From contig CAKQOW010000011.1 of assembly GCA_934256595.1 (NCBI GenBank), positions 1 to 49,893 on the forward strand: a stretch of 49,893 nucleotides of DNA. The letters are read 5' to 3'. Of the stretch, positions 8,994 through 18,058 are shown in pieces. The position numbers and the translations under genes were made by a program. Below the pieces are notes generated by a model. It was not told where the DNA came from, searched no databases, and was given only the letters and a program-made list of their open reading frames with translations. How positions within the stretch are numbered: the stretch's first letter is position 1; each line of letters opens with the position of its first letter. The DNA is from an uncultured Clostridia bacterium. Lineage in GTDB: Bacteria > Bacillota > Clostridia > Peptostreptococcales > Anaerovoracaceae.

Positions 8994-9020
8994 AGGCCTT
9001 CTTGTCAGAAGGCCTTTTTT
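8994..9020 (+). terminator. lexA terminator
   Basis: AGGCCTTC (8994-9001) and GAAGGCCT (9008-9015) form an 8-bp stem with a 6-base loop, followed by six T residues. Confidence 0.9.
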
Positions 9021-9061
9021 AGTATATAATTGATTGTAAAACAAGGACTGGAGGGATTACA

Positions 9062-10828
9062 ATGAAAGCAATTATGACAGGAAATGAAGCGGTTGCAAGA
9101 GGCGCATGGGAAGGCGGCCTTGTATTTGCTTCAGCTTATCCTGGAACACCTAGTACAGAAATACTTGAGAATATGCCTCAGTATAAACAGGATATATATT
9201 CAGAGTGGGCTCCAAACGAGAAAGTTGCCGTAGAGGCGGCAATAGGCGCTTCCGTTGCAGGCGTCAGATCTCTTGCGGCTATGAAGCATGTCGGAGTCAA
9301 TGTGGCCGCAGACCCTATATTCACCTTTGCATACACAGGAGTAACAGGCGGTATGGTTATAGTATCGGCCGACGATCCGGGAATGCACAGCTCACAGAAC
9401 GAACAGGACAACAGAAACTATGCGGCGGCAGCGAGACTTCTGATGCTCAATCCGTCAGACAGTCAGGAGGCTAAGGACTTCACAAAGCTTGGCCTTGAGC
9501 TGTCAGAGAAATTTGATATACCGGTGCTTCTGCATATGACAACGAGAGTCTGTCACAGCAAGGGCATAGTAGAGCTTGCAGACAGACACGAGGCAGCTTA
9601 TATACCGTATCAGAAGAATATCAAAAAATTCGTTTCAACACCTGCAAATGCCAAGGTGAGAAGAGTTGACCTTGAGGACAGGCTTGCAGCCATGAGCGAA
9701 TATGCAAACAACTGCGATATAAACAGAGCGGAATACAATGATACTAAAATCGGTATTGTTACAAGCGGCATTTCATACCAGTATGCAAAAGAGGTTTTCG
9801 GTGACAGCGCATCATATCTGAAGTTGGGAATGACATTCCCTATGCCTATGGAGCTTGTCAGAGAATTTGCATCCAAAGTAGATACCGTATACGTTATAGA
9901 GGAAATGGATCCTTACCTCGAAAACAGCCTCAAGGCAGCAGGCATTGACTGCACAGGCAAGGACAAGGTTCCTAAATACGGAGAGCTTAATCCTGACATC
10001 GTCAGAGAAGCGTTCTTCGGCACCAAGGCAGAAACCCTGACAACAGAAATGGCGGCGGTTGCAAGACCTCCTACACTTTGTGCAGGCTGTCCTCACAGAG
10101 GCTTCTTCTACGCTCTTTCAAAGAAAAAGAACGTAATGATAACAGGAGACATCGGCTGTTATACTTTAGGCTCTGCAGCGCCTCTCAATGCGATAGATAC
10201 AACTTTCTGCATGGGTGGCTCCATCAGTACAGGTCACGGAGCAGCGCAGGCCTACAAAATGGCTCACGCAGATACTAAAGTTGTTGCCTGTCTTGGAGAT
10301 TCAACATTCTTCCATTCAGGTATTACAAGTCTGATAGATGCTGTATATAACAGATCAGACAGTGTATCCGTAATCCTTGACAACAGAATTACAGGCATGA
10401 CAGGTCACCAGCAGAATCCGGGCACAGGCTACACGCTTATGGGAGAGGAAACCACAGAGGTTGATATTCCGGCGCTGTGCAGGGCTATAGGAGTCAAAGA
10501 CGAGAATATATACATAGTAAATCCTCTTAAACTAGATGAGGTTAACAAGGCTCTTGACGAGGCTATAGCAAAGACAGAGCCTACGGTTATAATTACAAAA
10601 TGGCCTTGCGTTCTCAAGAAATTCTCAGCGCAGGACAAGGCTGAATACGACCTTGCCCCTAAAAAATGTGCAGTGGATCAGGACAAGTGCAAAAAATGCG
10701 GTATGTGCGCTAAAACAGGCTGCCCTGCAATTTATACAGGCGAAACTGTAACTATTGATGCGGCAAGCTGTACAGGCTGCAGCGTATGCAGTCAGGTATG
10801 CCCGTTTGATGCAATTAAGGAGGTGTAG
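9062..10828 (+). CDS. iorA: Indolepyruvate:ferredoxin oxidoreductase, alpha subunit
   Basis: A 588-residue thiamine-diphosphate enzyme subunit that oxidatively decarboxylates aryl pyruvates (indole-, phenyl-, hydroxyphenylpyruvate) to aryl-acetyl-CoA and reduces ferredoxin. The N-terminal pyrimidine-binding domain begins GNEAVARGAWEGG. The TPP-binding region lies around GDIGCYTLGSAAPLN and CLGDSTFFHSG, preceded by CAGCPHRG. The C-terminus carries a two-cluster ferredoxin domain (CKKCGMCAKTGCP and CTGCSVCSQVCP). Full-length for IorA. It is the first gene of a three-gene operon with iorB (3 bp away) and an aminotransferase that would supply its 2-oxoacids, so the operon looks like aromatic amino acid fermentation. 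Confidence 0.95.
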   Translation: MKAIMTGNEAVARGAWEGGLVFASAYPGTPSTEILENMPQYKQDIYSEWAPNEKVAVEAAIGASVAGVRSLAAMKHVGVNVAADPIFTFAYTGVTGGMVIVSADDPGMHSSQNEQDNRNYAAAARLLMLNPSDSQEAKDFTKLGLELSEKFDIPVLLHMTTRVCHSKGIVELADRHEAAYIPYQKNIKKFVSTPANAKVRRVDLEDRLAAMSEYANNCDINRAEYNDTKIGIVTSGISYQYAKEVFGDSASYLKLGMTFPMPMELVREFASKVDTVYVIEEMDPYLENSLKAAGIDCTGKDKVPKYGELNPDIVREAFFGTKAETLTTEMAAVARPPTLCAGCPHRGFFYALSKKKNVMITGDIGCYTLGSAAPLNAIDTTFCMGGSISTGHGAAQAYKMAHADTKVVACLGDSTFFHSGITSLIDAVYNRSDSVSVILDNRITGMTGHQQNPGTGYTLMGEETTEVDIPALCRAIGVKDENIYIVNPLKLDEVNKALDEAIAKTEPTVIITKWPCVLKKFSAQDKAEYDLAPKKCAVDQDKCKKCGMCAKTGCPAIYTGETVTIDAASCTGCSVCSQVCPFDAIKEV

Positions 10829-10831
10829 GCT

Positions 10832-11404
10832 ATGAGTGATGTTAGAAGTATTATACTTGTAGGTGTAGGCGGTCAGGGAACCATACTTGCCAGCAAGATT
10901 TTATCAGAGGGTCTGATGAGTGCAGGCTATGATGTTAAGATGAGTGAAATTCATGGAATGAGCCAGAGAGGCGGAGATGTTTCAACTCAGGTGAGATTCG
11001 GCAGCAAGGTTTATTCTCCTATAGTAGGCAGGGGACAGGCCGACGTTGTCGTTGCTTTCGAAAAAATGGAAGCTCTGAGATGGATTGAATATCTCAGACC
11101 TGACGGCAAAATGGTAATAAATGATTTTGAAATACCGTCAGTTCCTATCCTTATGGGTGCTGCCAGGTATCCGGAGGGAATAACAGAGGAGCTGTCATCA
11201 AAATGCGATATTCTTACAGTTAAGGCTGCGGATATAGCAGGTGAACTGGGTAACGGCAAGGCAATGAATATTGTACTTCTGGGCGCGCTGGTTAAGGCTA
11301 TGAATGTAAGCGGCATTGACTGGAAAGAGATTATAACAAAAAACGTTAAGAAAGGCTTCGAGGAGCTTAATATTAAAGCTTTTGAAGCAGGGTACAGCTT
11401 ATGA
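10832..11404 (+). CDS. iorB: Indolepyruvate:ferredoxin oxidoreductase, beta subunit
   Basis: A 190-residue gamma-type domain of 2-oxoacid:acceptor oxidoreductases. It opens with the CoA/2-oxoacid family motif VGVGGQGTILASKI and contains EIHGMSQRGGDVSTQVRFG, the conserved core of IorB/PorG. It completes the IorAB enzyme. AAGGAGG sits in the end of iorA. The stop overlaps the next start as ATGA, indicating translational coupling. Confidence 0.95.
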   Translation: MSDVRSIILVGVGGQGTILASKILSEGLMSAGYDVKMSEIHGMSQRGGDVSTQVRFGSKVYSPIVGRGQADVVVAFEKMEALRWIEYLRPDGKMVINDFEIPSVPILMGAARYPEGITEELSSKCDILTVKAADIAGELGNGKAMNIVLLGALVKAMNVSGIDWKEIITKNVKKGFEELNIKAFEAGYSL

Positions 11405-12588
11405 TTTCAAAAAAAATGAAAGCGCAGATAGAGGGAGGTTCAGCCATAAGAGCTCTGTTTGAGGAGGGCAAGATAATGGCTGACAGATACGGCGCAGAGA
11501 ATGTATGTGATTTCAGCCTGGGCAATCCAAATCTGCCGCCGCCTGAGAGCTTCAAAAACGCCGTTATAAGCGTGTTAAATGAGGAAGAACCGGTATATGT
11601 CCACGGATATATGAACAACGGCGGATACGAGAGCGTGAGAGCTGAAATAGCAGCTTCAATAAACAAAAGATTCGGCACAGACTTTGGAGTTAAGAATATA
11701 GTTATGTCCGTAGGCGCTGCAGGAGGCATTAATGCTACTCTCAAAACACTGCTTGATCCCGGTGATGAGGTTGTGGTATTTGCACCTTTTTTTGGAGAGT
11801 ACAGAGCATATACTGCAAACTATGACGGAGTTCTTGTTGAAATTCCGGCAAACCCTCCGACTTTCCAGCCTGATATAGCAGGCCTCGAAAAGGCTCTGTC
11901 ACCAAGAACCAAGGCGGTTATAGTCAATACTCCAAACAACCCTACAGGCGTTGTCTACACTGAGGAGTCCATAATTGCTATAGCAAAGACTCTTAAAAAT
12001 AAAGAAACTGAATACGGCACTTCTATCTACCTTATAGCAGATGAGCCGTACAGAGAACTTGTGTATGACAGTGATATAGAGGTTCCGTATCTTACAAAGT
12101 ATTATCATAATACTATCGTGGGATACTCCTTCAGTAAATCACTGTCGCTTCCGGGAGAGAGGATAGGGTATGTGGTTATACCTGATGAAGCAGATGATTA
12201 TAATGATCTGTTTGACGGTATTGTTACGGCAACGAGAATTTCAGGCTTTGTAAATGCGCCGTCACTGGTGCAGCTTGCTGTTGCAAAATGCCTTGATGAA
12301 CAGGCTGACATTGAGTTTTACGGCAAAAACAGAGATATGCTTTACAACGGTCTTACAGATGCAGGCTATGAATGTGTTAAGCCTGACGGAGCATTTTATC
12401 TGTGGGTTAAGACTCCGGTTGACGAAGCAGAATTTATAAATATATGCAAGGAGCATATGATGGTGGTTGTACCGGGTTCGTCCTTTGGTGGACCGGGATA
12501 TGTCAGACTTGCATACTGCATCTCACCTGATGTCATTAAAAAGTCCATACCTCGATTTAAAGAGATAATCAAAGAGATAAAAAAATAG
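11401..12588 (+). CDS. Class I/II PLP aminotransferase, probably aromatic
   Basis: A 395-residue fold-type I aminotransferase. The PLP lysine is in SFSKSLSLPGERIGY. The substrate-phosphate region NTPNNPTG and the aspartate in ADEPYRELVYD are intact. It is coupled to iorB (ATGA overlap), so it most likely converts aromatic amino acids into the pyruvates used by IorAB. The exact amino acid range (aromatic, or aspartate/alanine type) is inference from context. The gene ends in a hairpin shared with the opposing operon. Confidence 0.88.
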   Translation: MISKKMKAQIEGGSAIRALFEEGKIMADRYGAENVCDFSLGNPNLPPPESFKNAVISVLNEEEPVYVHGYMNNGGYESVRAEIAASINKRFGTDFGVKNIVMSVGAAGGINATLKTLLDPGDEVVVFAPFFGEYRAYTANYDGVLVEIPANPPTFQPDIAGLEKALSPRTKAVIVNTPNNPTGVVYTEESIIAIAKTLKNKETEYGTSIYLIADEPYRELVYDSDIEVPYLTKYYHNTIVGYSFSKSLSLPGERIGYVVIPDEADDYNDLFDGIVTATRISGFVNAPSLVQLAVAKCLDEQADIEFYGKNRDMLYNGLTDAGYECVKPDGAFYLWVKTPVDEAEFINICKEHMMVVVPGSSFGGPGYVRLAYCISPDVIKKSIPRFKEIIKEIKK

Positions 12589-12609
12589 AGTGGCGATTGC
12601 CACTCTATT
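12584..12609. terminator. Bidirectional terminator between convergent operons
   Basis: AATAGAGTGGC (12584-12594) and GCCACTCTATT (12599-12609) make an 11-bp perfect stem with loop GATT. On the minus strand it is followed by TTTTTT. It closes the ior operon and, from the other side, the class III aminotransferase operon. Confidence 0.88.
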
Positions 12610-12626
12610 AAATTACTCTGATTATA

Positions 12627-13949
12627 TTAGATCCACTTGTCAACTTCTGTTAATACCTTGTCCATAATCTTCATGTTTTCAACGATTTCGTCTTCAGTGA
12701 TGATTAGTGGAGGAGCTACGATAATCATATTCTCGTGTGAATATGTCCAGAAGCCTTCTGCAACCAGCATTCCGAGTATCTTCTTCATATAGCCTTCAGG
12801 GTCTTTTCCGAAAGGTACTAATGGTTCTCTTGTTTCCTTATCCTTTACAAGTTCGATTGCTGAGAATAATCCGATATGTCTTACCTGACCAACGCAAGGG
12901 TGAGCATCAACATAACCGTCTTCGATATCAGCTAATACCTTGCCGACTTTTGCAACGTGTTCTTCAATGTTGAGCTTCTTGTATTCAGCAAGTGTAGCGA
13001 CTGCTGCTGCGCATCCCATTGGATGAGCTGAGTAAGTAAGTCCGCAGCCGATTGAAGTTTCGTCGAAGAACTTAGCAATCTTTTCGCTTACGATAACACC
13101 GCCAAGAGGAACATAACCGCAGGTTACACCTTTAGCAAATGTGATGATGTCAGGTTCATAACCGAAGTTCTGGAATGCAAAGCATTTACCTGTTCTGTAC
13201 CAGCCTGCCATAACTTCATCGCAAACCATAAGGATATCGTATTTGTTACATAATTCTCTTACGCCTTTGTACCATTTAACAGGAGCGATTAAGATACCGT
13301 TTGAACCAACGATTGATTCAAGCCAGATACCTGCGATCTGTTCAGGTCCTTCGTAAAGAATCTGGTTTTCTAATAATTCAAGGTAGAAATCTGCAACTTC
13401 ATCATCGTTTGCAAATTTGCAGGCCTTAGGTGCTCTGTATGCATAAGGACCGTCATATTTAACGAATCCAGGGCCGCCCGGTTCGTTGAAGAAATGTCTG
13501 GGTTCACCTGTCAGCATACCAGCGCCTGCTGATGAACCGTGATAGCATCTGTACTGTGAGAATACTTTCTGCTTACCTGTGAACTGTCTTGCAATCTTAA
13601 TAGCGTTTTCGTTTGATTCTGCACCTGCGTTTGTGAAGAATACCTTTGCGCCTTTTAAGCCTGAAGCTTCGACAACAGCTTCAGCAGCGTCTGCTCTGCA
13701 ATCCATAGCGAAAGCAGGTCCCATGAAAGGAATTTTCTTAGCCTGTTCGCATATGGCGTCAACTATAGCCTTGTTTCCGTGACCTAAATTTGAATTAACA
13801 AGCTGGGATGACATATCTGCAAATTTTCTGCCATCTTCTGTCCAGAAATAGATGCCCTCTGCCTTGTCTACTACAAGCGGGTTAAGCGCACCCTGAGCAC
13901 TCCATGAGTGAATATTATATTTTTTATCTTTTTCTAAAATTGCTGTCAT
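12627..13949 (-). CDS. Class III (omega) PLP aminotransferase
   Basis: A 440-residue fold-type I aminotransferase. The PLP lysine is Lys273 in ITFAKGVTCGYVPLGG, the cofactor aspartate lies in MVCDEVMAGW, and the N-terminal DMSSQLVNSNLGHGN is typical of the taurine/beta-alanine/GABA-type subgroup. Such enzymes move an amino group from an omega-amine or amino acid to pyruvate or 2-oxoglutarate, leaving an aldehyde or semialdehyde. It is the last gene of the sigma-54 operon that begins at E1-alpha, 19 bp behind lplA. No sulfoacetaldehyde reductase, acetyltransferase or sulfite gene is present, so a taurine role is not supported. The amine substrate is unassigned. Confidence 0.85.
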   Translation of the reverse strand: MTAILEKDKKYNIHSWSAQGALNPLVVDKAEGIYFWTEDGRKFADMSSQLVNSNLGHGNKAIVDAICEQAKKIPFMGPAFAMDCRADAAEAVVEASGLKGAKVFFTNAGAESNENAIKIARQFTGKQKVFSQYRCYHGSSAGAGMLTGEPRHFFNEPGGPGFVKYDGPYAYRAPKACKFANDDEVADFYLELLENQILYEGPEQIAGIWLESIVGSNGILIAPVKWYKGVRELCNKYDILMVCDEVMAGWYRTGKCFAFQNFGYEPDIITFAKGVTCGYVPLGGVIVSEKIAKFFDETSIGCGLTYSAHPMGCAAAVATLAEYKKLNIEEHVAKVGKVLADIEDGYVDAHPCVGQVRHIGLFSAIELVKDKETREPLVPFGKDPEGYMKKILGMLVAEGFWTYSHENMIIVAPPLIITEDEIVENMKIMDKVLTEVDKWI

Positions 13950-13968
13950 TTATTTTCTCCTGTTTTAT

Positions 13969-14949
13969 CTAGCATATAGTATTTATCAGTTCTTCCAGTG
14001 AGACATCTCCAAGATATGCCCTAAGGTCAACATTTTTCAACGACTTTTCAATCGCTTCTCGTTTATATTCAATGCCTTTAAATTTATCAAGCAATTCGTA
14101 GGCATTTTTTCCGCTAAAGAAGTCACCGTAAATATATGCATTAACAATTAACCCCTTTTCTATCTGGAAACGAAATTCTATATAACCGCTGTTAAATCTG
14201 CTTCCTCGAACAACGTTACACTTCGGGGATTCCCCATAAGTCCATTTCCATGTTCTGTACTTTTCATCAGCCAGAGTTTCTATGTTCTTTCTGTCTTCCG
14301 CAGTTACTTTGTACTCTTTAAGATTTTCAGCTTTATAAAAATGCTCCAAAAGCTTTTCCTTAAACTGATTAACATCAGCATCTTCGTTGAAGTACGGCTT
14401 TAGATTTGTCACCTTGCTTCTTACTGATTTAATGCTTTTTGACTCAATCTTTCCTTTTTTCATCTTAAGCGCTTTGTCCAAGGTACTGAGATCCGCATCA
14501 AAAAGAAGTGTCCCGTGATGCAAAAGTTTGCCATTATACGTATACTGTGCATTTCCTGAAAACTTTTTACCCTCTACAACCAGGTCGTTTCTACCCGCAA
14601 GAGAGGCCTCTATTCCCATTTCTCTTAATGCGTCTATAACCGGCTTTGTAAAGGTTTCAAAATCTATTTTCTTCTCCTCAGACGGCACTATAAAGGAATA
14701 ATTCAGATTTCCATAATCATGATATACAGCTCCGCCTCCGGTATTTCTTCTTACAACGTTTATATTATTTTCATCTATGAAATCTTCGTTTATTTCTTCA
14801 ATAGTATTCTGGTATCTCCCAATTATCACAGACGGGCTGTTCTGCCATAACAGCAGAACAGCATCATCTATTGTTTCCAACTTAAAGAAATATTCTTCAA
14901 AAGCCAAATTGTAAAATGGGTCATTAGAATTATTCCTTATATAAATCAT
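13969..14949 (-). CDS. lplA: Lipoate-protein ligase A
   Basis: A 326-residue lipoate-protein ligase. The N-terminal catalytic domain carries RRNTGGGAVYHDYGNLNYSF (lipoyl-AMP binding) and a KSVRSKVTNL stretch. The C-terminal accessory domain is present, so it is the two-domain form that activates free lipoate and transfers it. GAGGAG lies before the ATG. It sits between the E3 gene and the aminotransferase in the dehydrogenase operon, where it would lipoylate the two lipoyl domains encoded just upstream. The cell thus appears to scavenge lipoate for this complex. Confidence 0.93.
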   Translation of the reverse strand: MIYIRNNSNDPFYNLAFEEYFFKLETIDDAVLLLWQNSPSVIIGRYQNTIEEINEDFIDENNINVVRRNTGGGAVYHDYGNLNYSFIVPSEEKKIDFETFTKPVIDALREMGIEASLAGRNDLVVEGKKFSGNAQYTYNGKLLHHGTLLFDADLSTLDKALKMKKGKIESKSIKSVRSKVTNLKPYFNEDADVNQFKEKLLEHFYKAENLKEYKVTAEDRKNIETLADEKYRTWKWTYGESPKCNVVRGSRFNSGYIEFRFQIEKGLIVNAYIYGDFFSGKNAYELLDKFKGIEYKREAIEKSLKNVDLRAYLGDVSLEELINTIC

Positions 14950-14967
14950 CTCTTACTTATCTCCTCA

Positions 14968-16662
14968 TCAGCAATGTATAGCCTTGCTTTCTGCAGCGTG
15001 CGCCGCTTCATGAACAACTTCTGATACTGTCGGATGCGGATGTATCATTTTTACCAATTCGTCAGCCGTGCATTCAAGATTCATAGCCACACTCATTTCC
15101 GCAATCATATCTGTTGCATGGATGCAGTAGAAATGCGCTCCTACAATCTCAAGATGCTTTTCATCTGTAATAATCTTGACAAGTCCGCGCGTTTCTCCTT
15201 CAATAAGGGCTTTTCCGTTAGCCATCATAGGGAATTTGCCGACTTTAATCTTGCCGTACTTTTCTTTTGCCTGTTCTTCTGTCAGTCCTATTGAAGCAAC
15301 TTCCGGCTTTATATATATTGCGCTTGGGATTTTGCTGTAATCCATTTTTGAGCTGTGTCCGCAAATGTTTTCTACAGCAACAATACCTTCCATAGACGCT
15401 GTATGCGCAAGCATCACTTTGCCGTTAATATCACCTATAGCATAGATATTCTTAACATTTGTCGCCATTGTATCGTCAGTCACAACTGCACCGCGTTCAA
15501 CATGTACTCCCGCATTTTCAAGTTTAAGACCTTCAGTATACGGTCTTCTGCCTACTGCCATAAGCACTGCGTCACATTCCGCCTTGCAATTTTCTCCTGC
15601 TTTCTCAAAAGCGACTCCGTCTTTTTCAATTGCTGTAACCTTTGCGGAAGTATTAATCTTAATGCCCATTTCTGCAAACTGCTTCTCAATAAGATCCGTT
15701 ATTTCTTTATCTACCATTGGAAGTATTCTGTCAAGGAATTCAACAATAGTAACCTCAACACCGATGTTTGCAAGGAAATATGCCAGTTCCACACCTATAA
15801 CGCCTCCGCCTATAACAGCTATCTTCTTAGGTGCTTCTGTCATGTCAAGAATTTCTGTGCTTGTATATACAGGCATTTCACTGCTTATATCCACCGGCAG
15901 CATTTTAGGGGCTGAACCTGCTGCAATAATTATATTAGCAGCCTTTATGGTTTCATCTCCCACTTTAATAGTGTTGGCATCCATAAATTCTGCCGCGCCT
16001 TTTTTTACAGTCACACCGTTCTTTCTAAGCAGGCCTTCAACACCGTTAACCAGAGTTCCTACCACCTGCTGCTTTCTTTTCTGAACATCATCGAGATTAA
16101 TCTTCAATGCAGCAGTGTCCACACCTGCCACACCATAAGCTGCAGCCTCTTTTACCTCATTAAACATTTCAGCGCTCTTAAGCAATGCTTTTGTAGGTAT
16201 GCAGCCTACATTCAGGCAGGTTCCGCCAAAATGTTCTTTTTCTGCTATGCATACTTTCTTGCCAAGCTGTGCAGCTTTAATTGCAGCAACATATCCTCCC
16301 GGACCTGCACCGATAACCGCAACATCATAGTCTGTATCGCCTGTTTCTGTTTTGTTTTCTTCAGCAGCAGGTTTGTCAGCAGCTTCTTCAGCGCTGCTGT
16401 CTGCCAGATCATCAATATTTTCGCCCGGCTCGCCTATAATAGCTATAGGCTCATAAATATCAAGTGTGTCTGATTCCTCCGCCAGCAGCTTTAAAATTGT
16501 ACCTGACTCTGGAGACTCAAAAGGTACAACTGATTTATCCGACTCAATTTCTGCGATAATATCACCTTTCTCTACATGGTCTCCTTCTTTTTTCACCCAG
16601 CTTGTAATGACTCCTTCTTCCATAGTCAAGCCTAACCTGGGCATGTTTATGTATTTTGCCAT
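14968..16662 (-). CDS. Dihydrolipoyl dehydrogenase (E3) with N-terminal lipoyl domain
   Basis: A 564-residue protein with an added lipoyl domain (residues 1-80, lipoyl-lysine Lys43 in EIESDKSVV), an acidic Ala/Glu linker (about 85-112), and a full E3 flavoprotein. FAD binding begins at VAVIGAGPGGYVAA, the redox disulfide is Cys149/Cys154 in GGTCLNVGCIPTK, the second Rossmann is IAVIGGGVIGVE, and the catalytic pair is His543/Glu548 in HPHPTVSE. It reoxidises the E2 dihydrolipoyl groups with NAD+. The lipoyl domain is almost identical to that of the E2 next door, pointing to recent domain duplication or conversion. The gap to E2 is 19 bp. Confidence 0.94.
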   Translation of the reverse strand: MAKYINMPRLGLTMEEGVITSWVKKEGDHVEKGDIIAEIESDKSVVPFESPESGTILKLLAEESDTLDIYEPIAIIGEPGENIDDLADSSAEEAADKPAAEENKTETGDTDYDVAVIGAGPGGYVAAIKAAQLGKKVCIAEKEHFGGTCLNVGCIPTKALLKSAEMFNEVKEAAAYGVAGVDTAALKINLDDVQKRKQQVVGTLVNGVEGLLRKNGVTVKKGAAEFMDANTIKVGDETIKAANIIIAAGSAPKMLPVDISSEMPVYTSTEILDMTEAPKKIAVIGGGVIGVELAYFLANIGVEVTIVEFLDRILPMVDKEITDLIEKQFAEMGIKINTSAKVTAIEKDGVAFEKAGENCKAECDAVLMAVGRRPYTEGLKLENAGVHVERGAVVTDDTMATNVKNIYAIGDINGKVMLAHTASMEGIVAVENICGHSSKMDYSKIPSAIYIKPEVASIGLTEEQAKEKYGKIKVGKFPMMANGKALIEGETRGLVKIITDEKHLEIVGAHFYCIHATDMIAEMSVAMNLECTADELVKMIHPHPTVSEVVHEAAHAAESKAIHC

Positions 16663-16681
16663 TTTCGTTCTCCTTTAATTG

Positions 16682-18040
16682 TTAAATCATTATTCTATAT
16701 GGGTCTTCCATTATTTCTTTCAGTGTTTTCAGGAAAATCGCTGACATTGACCCGTCCATTGCTCTATGGTCATAAGAAACCGTCAGAGTCATCATCGGTC
16801 TTATTGCAATTTCATCATCAATAACCACTGTTCTCTTCTGCAAACCGCCTACAGACAGTATTGCGCTTTCAGGCTGGTTAATAATTGATGTGAAACTTGT
16901 TATTCCATACATACCCATATTGGATACTGTGAAAGTTCCGCCTGACATATCCTCAGGAGACAGGCCTGTGTCCTTAACTTTATTTGTCAGTCTTTTACTC
17001 TCGGCTGCCAGCTGTCCCAGAGAAAGCTTGTCTGCGTTTTTAATAACAGGAACAACCAGTCCTTCTCCGTTTGCAACAGCCATACCTAAATTAATCTTTT
17101 TCTTTACGATAATTTCTTTTGCTGTGAATTCGCAATTAACTCTAGGGTATTCCGAAATTGCCGCTGCCACGCACTTAAGAATAATATCGTTATATGAAAT
17201 TTTGACACCGTAACGATCCACAATTTTATCCATTACAGACTTTCTGAGTTCAATAATCTTTGTCATATCCACATCTATAACTGTAGTAAGATGTGCTGCG
17301 ATATCAAGGCTTTCTTTCATCCTTGTTGCAATGACTTTTCTCATTCCTTTAACAGGAATAATAGTGTCTGCATCATCAGCCGTCGCTTCGGCTATACCTG
17401 CCGGTACAGCTTTTTCTTCTGCTGCAGCCGCTGACAGTTTAAGATCTGTACTGTAAATTCTCTCGCCTGCAGCCTTTTCCACGCTGTTTAAATCAATGCC
17501 GTTTTCTGCCGCAAGTTTCTTTGCAAGAGGAGTTGCCTTAATGTGATTGTTCTGGATATATTCCAATACATCTTTTTTTGTTACTCTGGGTTTGCCTGCC
17601 GGAACCGGGACATCCGCTATGTCTATATCATTTTCTTTTGCCACACGCTTAGCTGCAGGAGAAGCAAAAACCTTACCCTCCTGTCTTACTGCAGGCGCAG
17701 TTGCCGCAGCTGCTGCAGGAGCTGCTTCCGCTTCCTGCGGTACCTCCTCTGAGGCCGCAGCTTCTGCTGTTTTCCCTGCTTCCATACCATCTATATTTTC
17801 ACCGGCTTCACCTATAATAGCTATAGGTTCATATATATCAAGCGTATCGGTCTCTTCTGCGAGCAGTTTTAATATAGTTCCTGATTCAGGTGATTCAAAA
17901 GGTACCACTGACTTATCCGACTCGATTTCTGCAATGATTTCACCTTTTTCCACATGGTCACCCACACCTTTAACCCATTTTGTAATGACACCTTCTGTCA
18001 TAGTCAGTCCAAGTCTGGGCATGTTTATAAAATTAGCCAT
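16682..18040 (-). CDS. Dihydrolipoamide acyltransferase (E2)
   Basis: A 452-residue E2 core protein. An N-terminal lipoyl domain (Lys43 in EIESDKSVV) is followed by an Ala/Pro linker and what look like two E3/E1-binding domains: VFASPAAKRVAKENDIDIA (about 124-160) and IKATPLAKKLAAENGIDL (about 167-200). The trimer-forming acyltransferase domain (about 225-452) carries catalytic His425 and Asp429 in SYDHRAMDG. It accepts the acyl group from E1 and passes it to CoA. Whether the acyl group is acetyl (from acetoin or pyruvate) or longer cannot be decided here. The duplicated binding domain is unusual. Confidence 0.93.
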   Translation of the reverse strand: MANFINMPRLGLTMTEGVITKWVKGVGDHVEKGEIIAEIESDKSVVPFESPESGTILKLLAEETDTLDIYEPIAIIGEAGENIDGMEAGKTAEAAASEEVPQEAEAAPAAAAATAPAVRQEGKVFASPAAKRVAKENDIDIADVPVPAGKPRVTKKDVLEYIQNNHIKATPLAKKLAAENGIDLNSVEKAAGERIYSTDLKLSAAAAEEKAVPAGIAEATADDADTIIPVKGMRKVIATRMKESLDIAAHLTTVIDVDMTKIIELRKSVMDKIVDRYGVKISYNDIILKCVAAAISEYPRVNCEFTAKEIIVKKKINLGMAVANGEGLVVPVIKNADKLSLGQLAAESKRLTNKVKDTGLSPEDMSGGTFTVSNMGMYGITSFTSIINQPESAILSVGGLQKRTVVIDDEIAIRPMMTLTVSYDHRAMDGSMSAIFLKTLKEIMEDPYRIMI

Positions 18041-18058
18041 TTTGCACCCCGCCTTTCA

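Noticed and set aside
9062..12588. Linking the iorAB operon to the GRE island as an indoleacetate-to-skatole route
   Set aside because: The operons are convergent, separated by a strong terminator, and the GREs do not look like indoleacetate decarboxylases.
12627..13949. Taurine catabolism (taurine aminotransferase feeding isethionate lyase)
   Set aside because: The aminotransferase subgroup fits loosely, but no sulfoacetaldehyde reductase, isethionate transporter or sulfite-handling gene is present.
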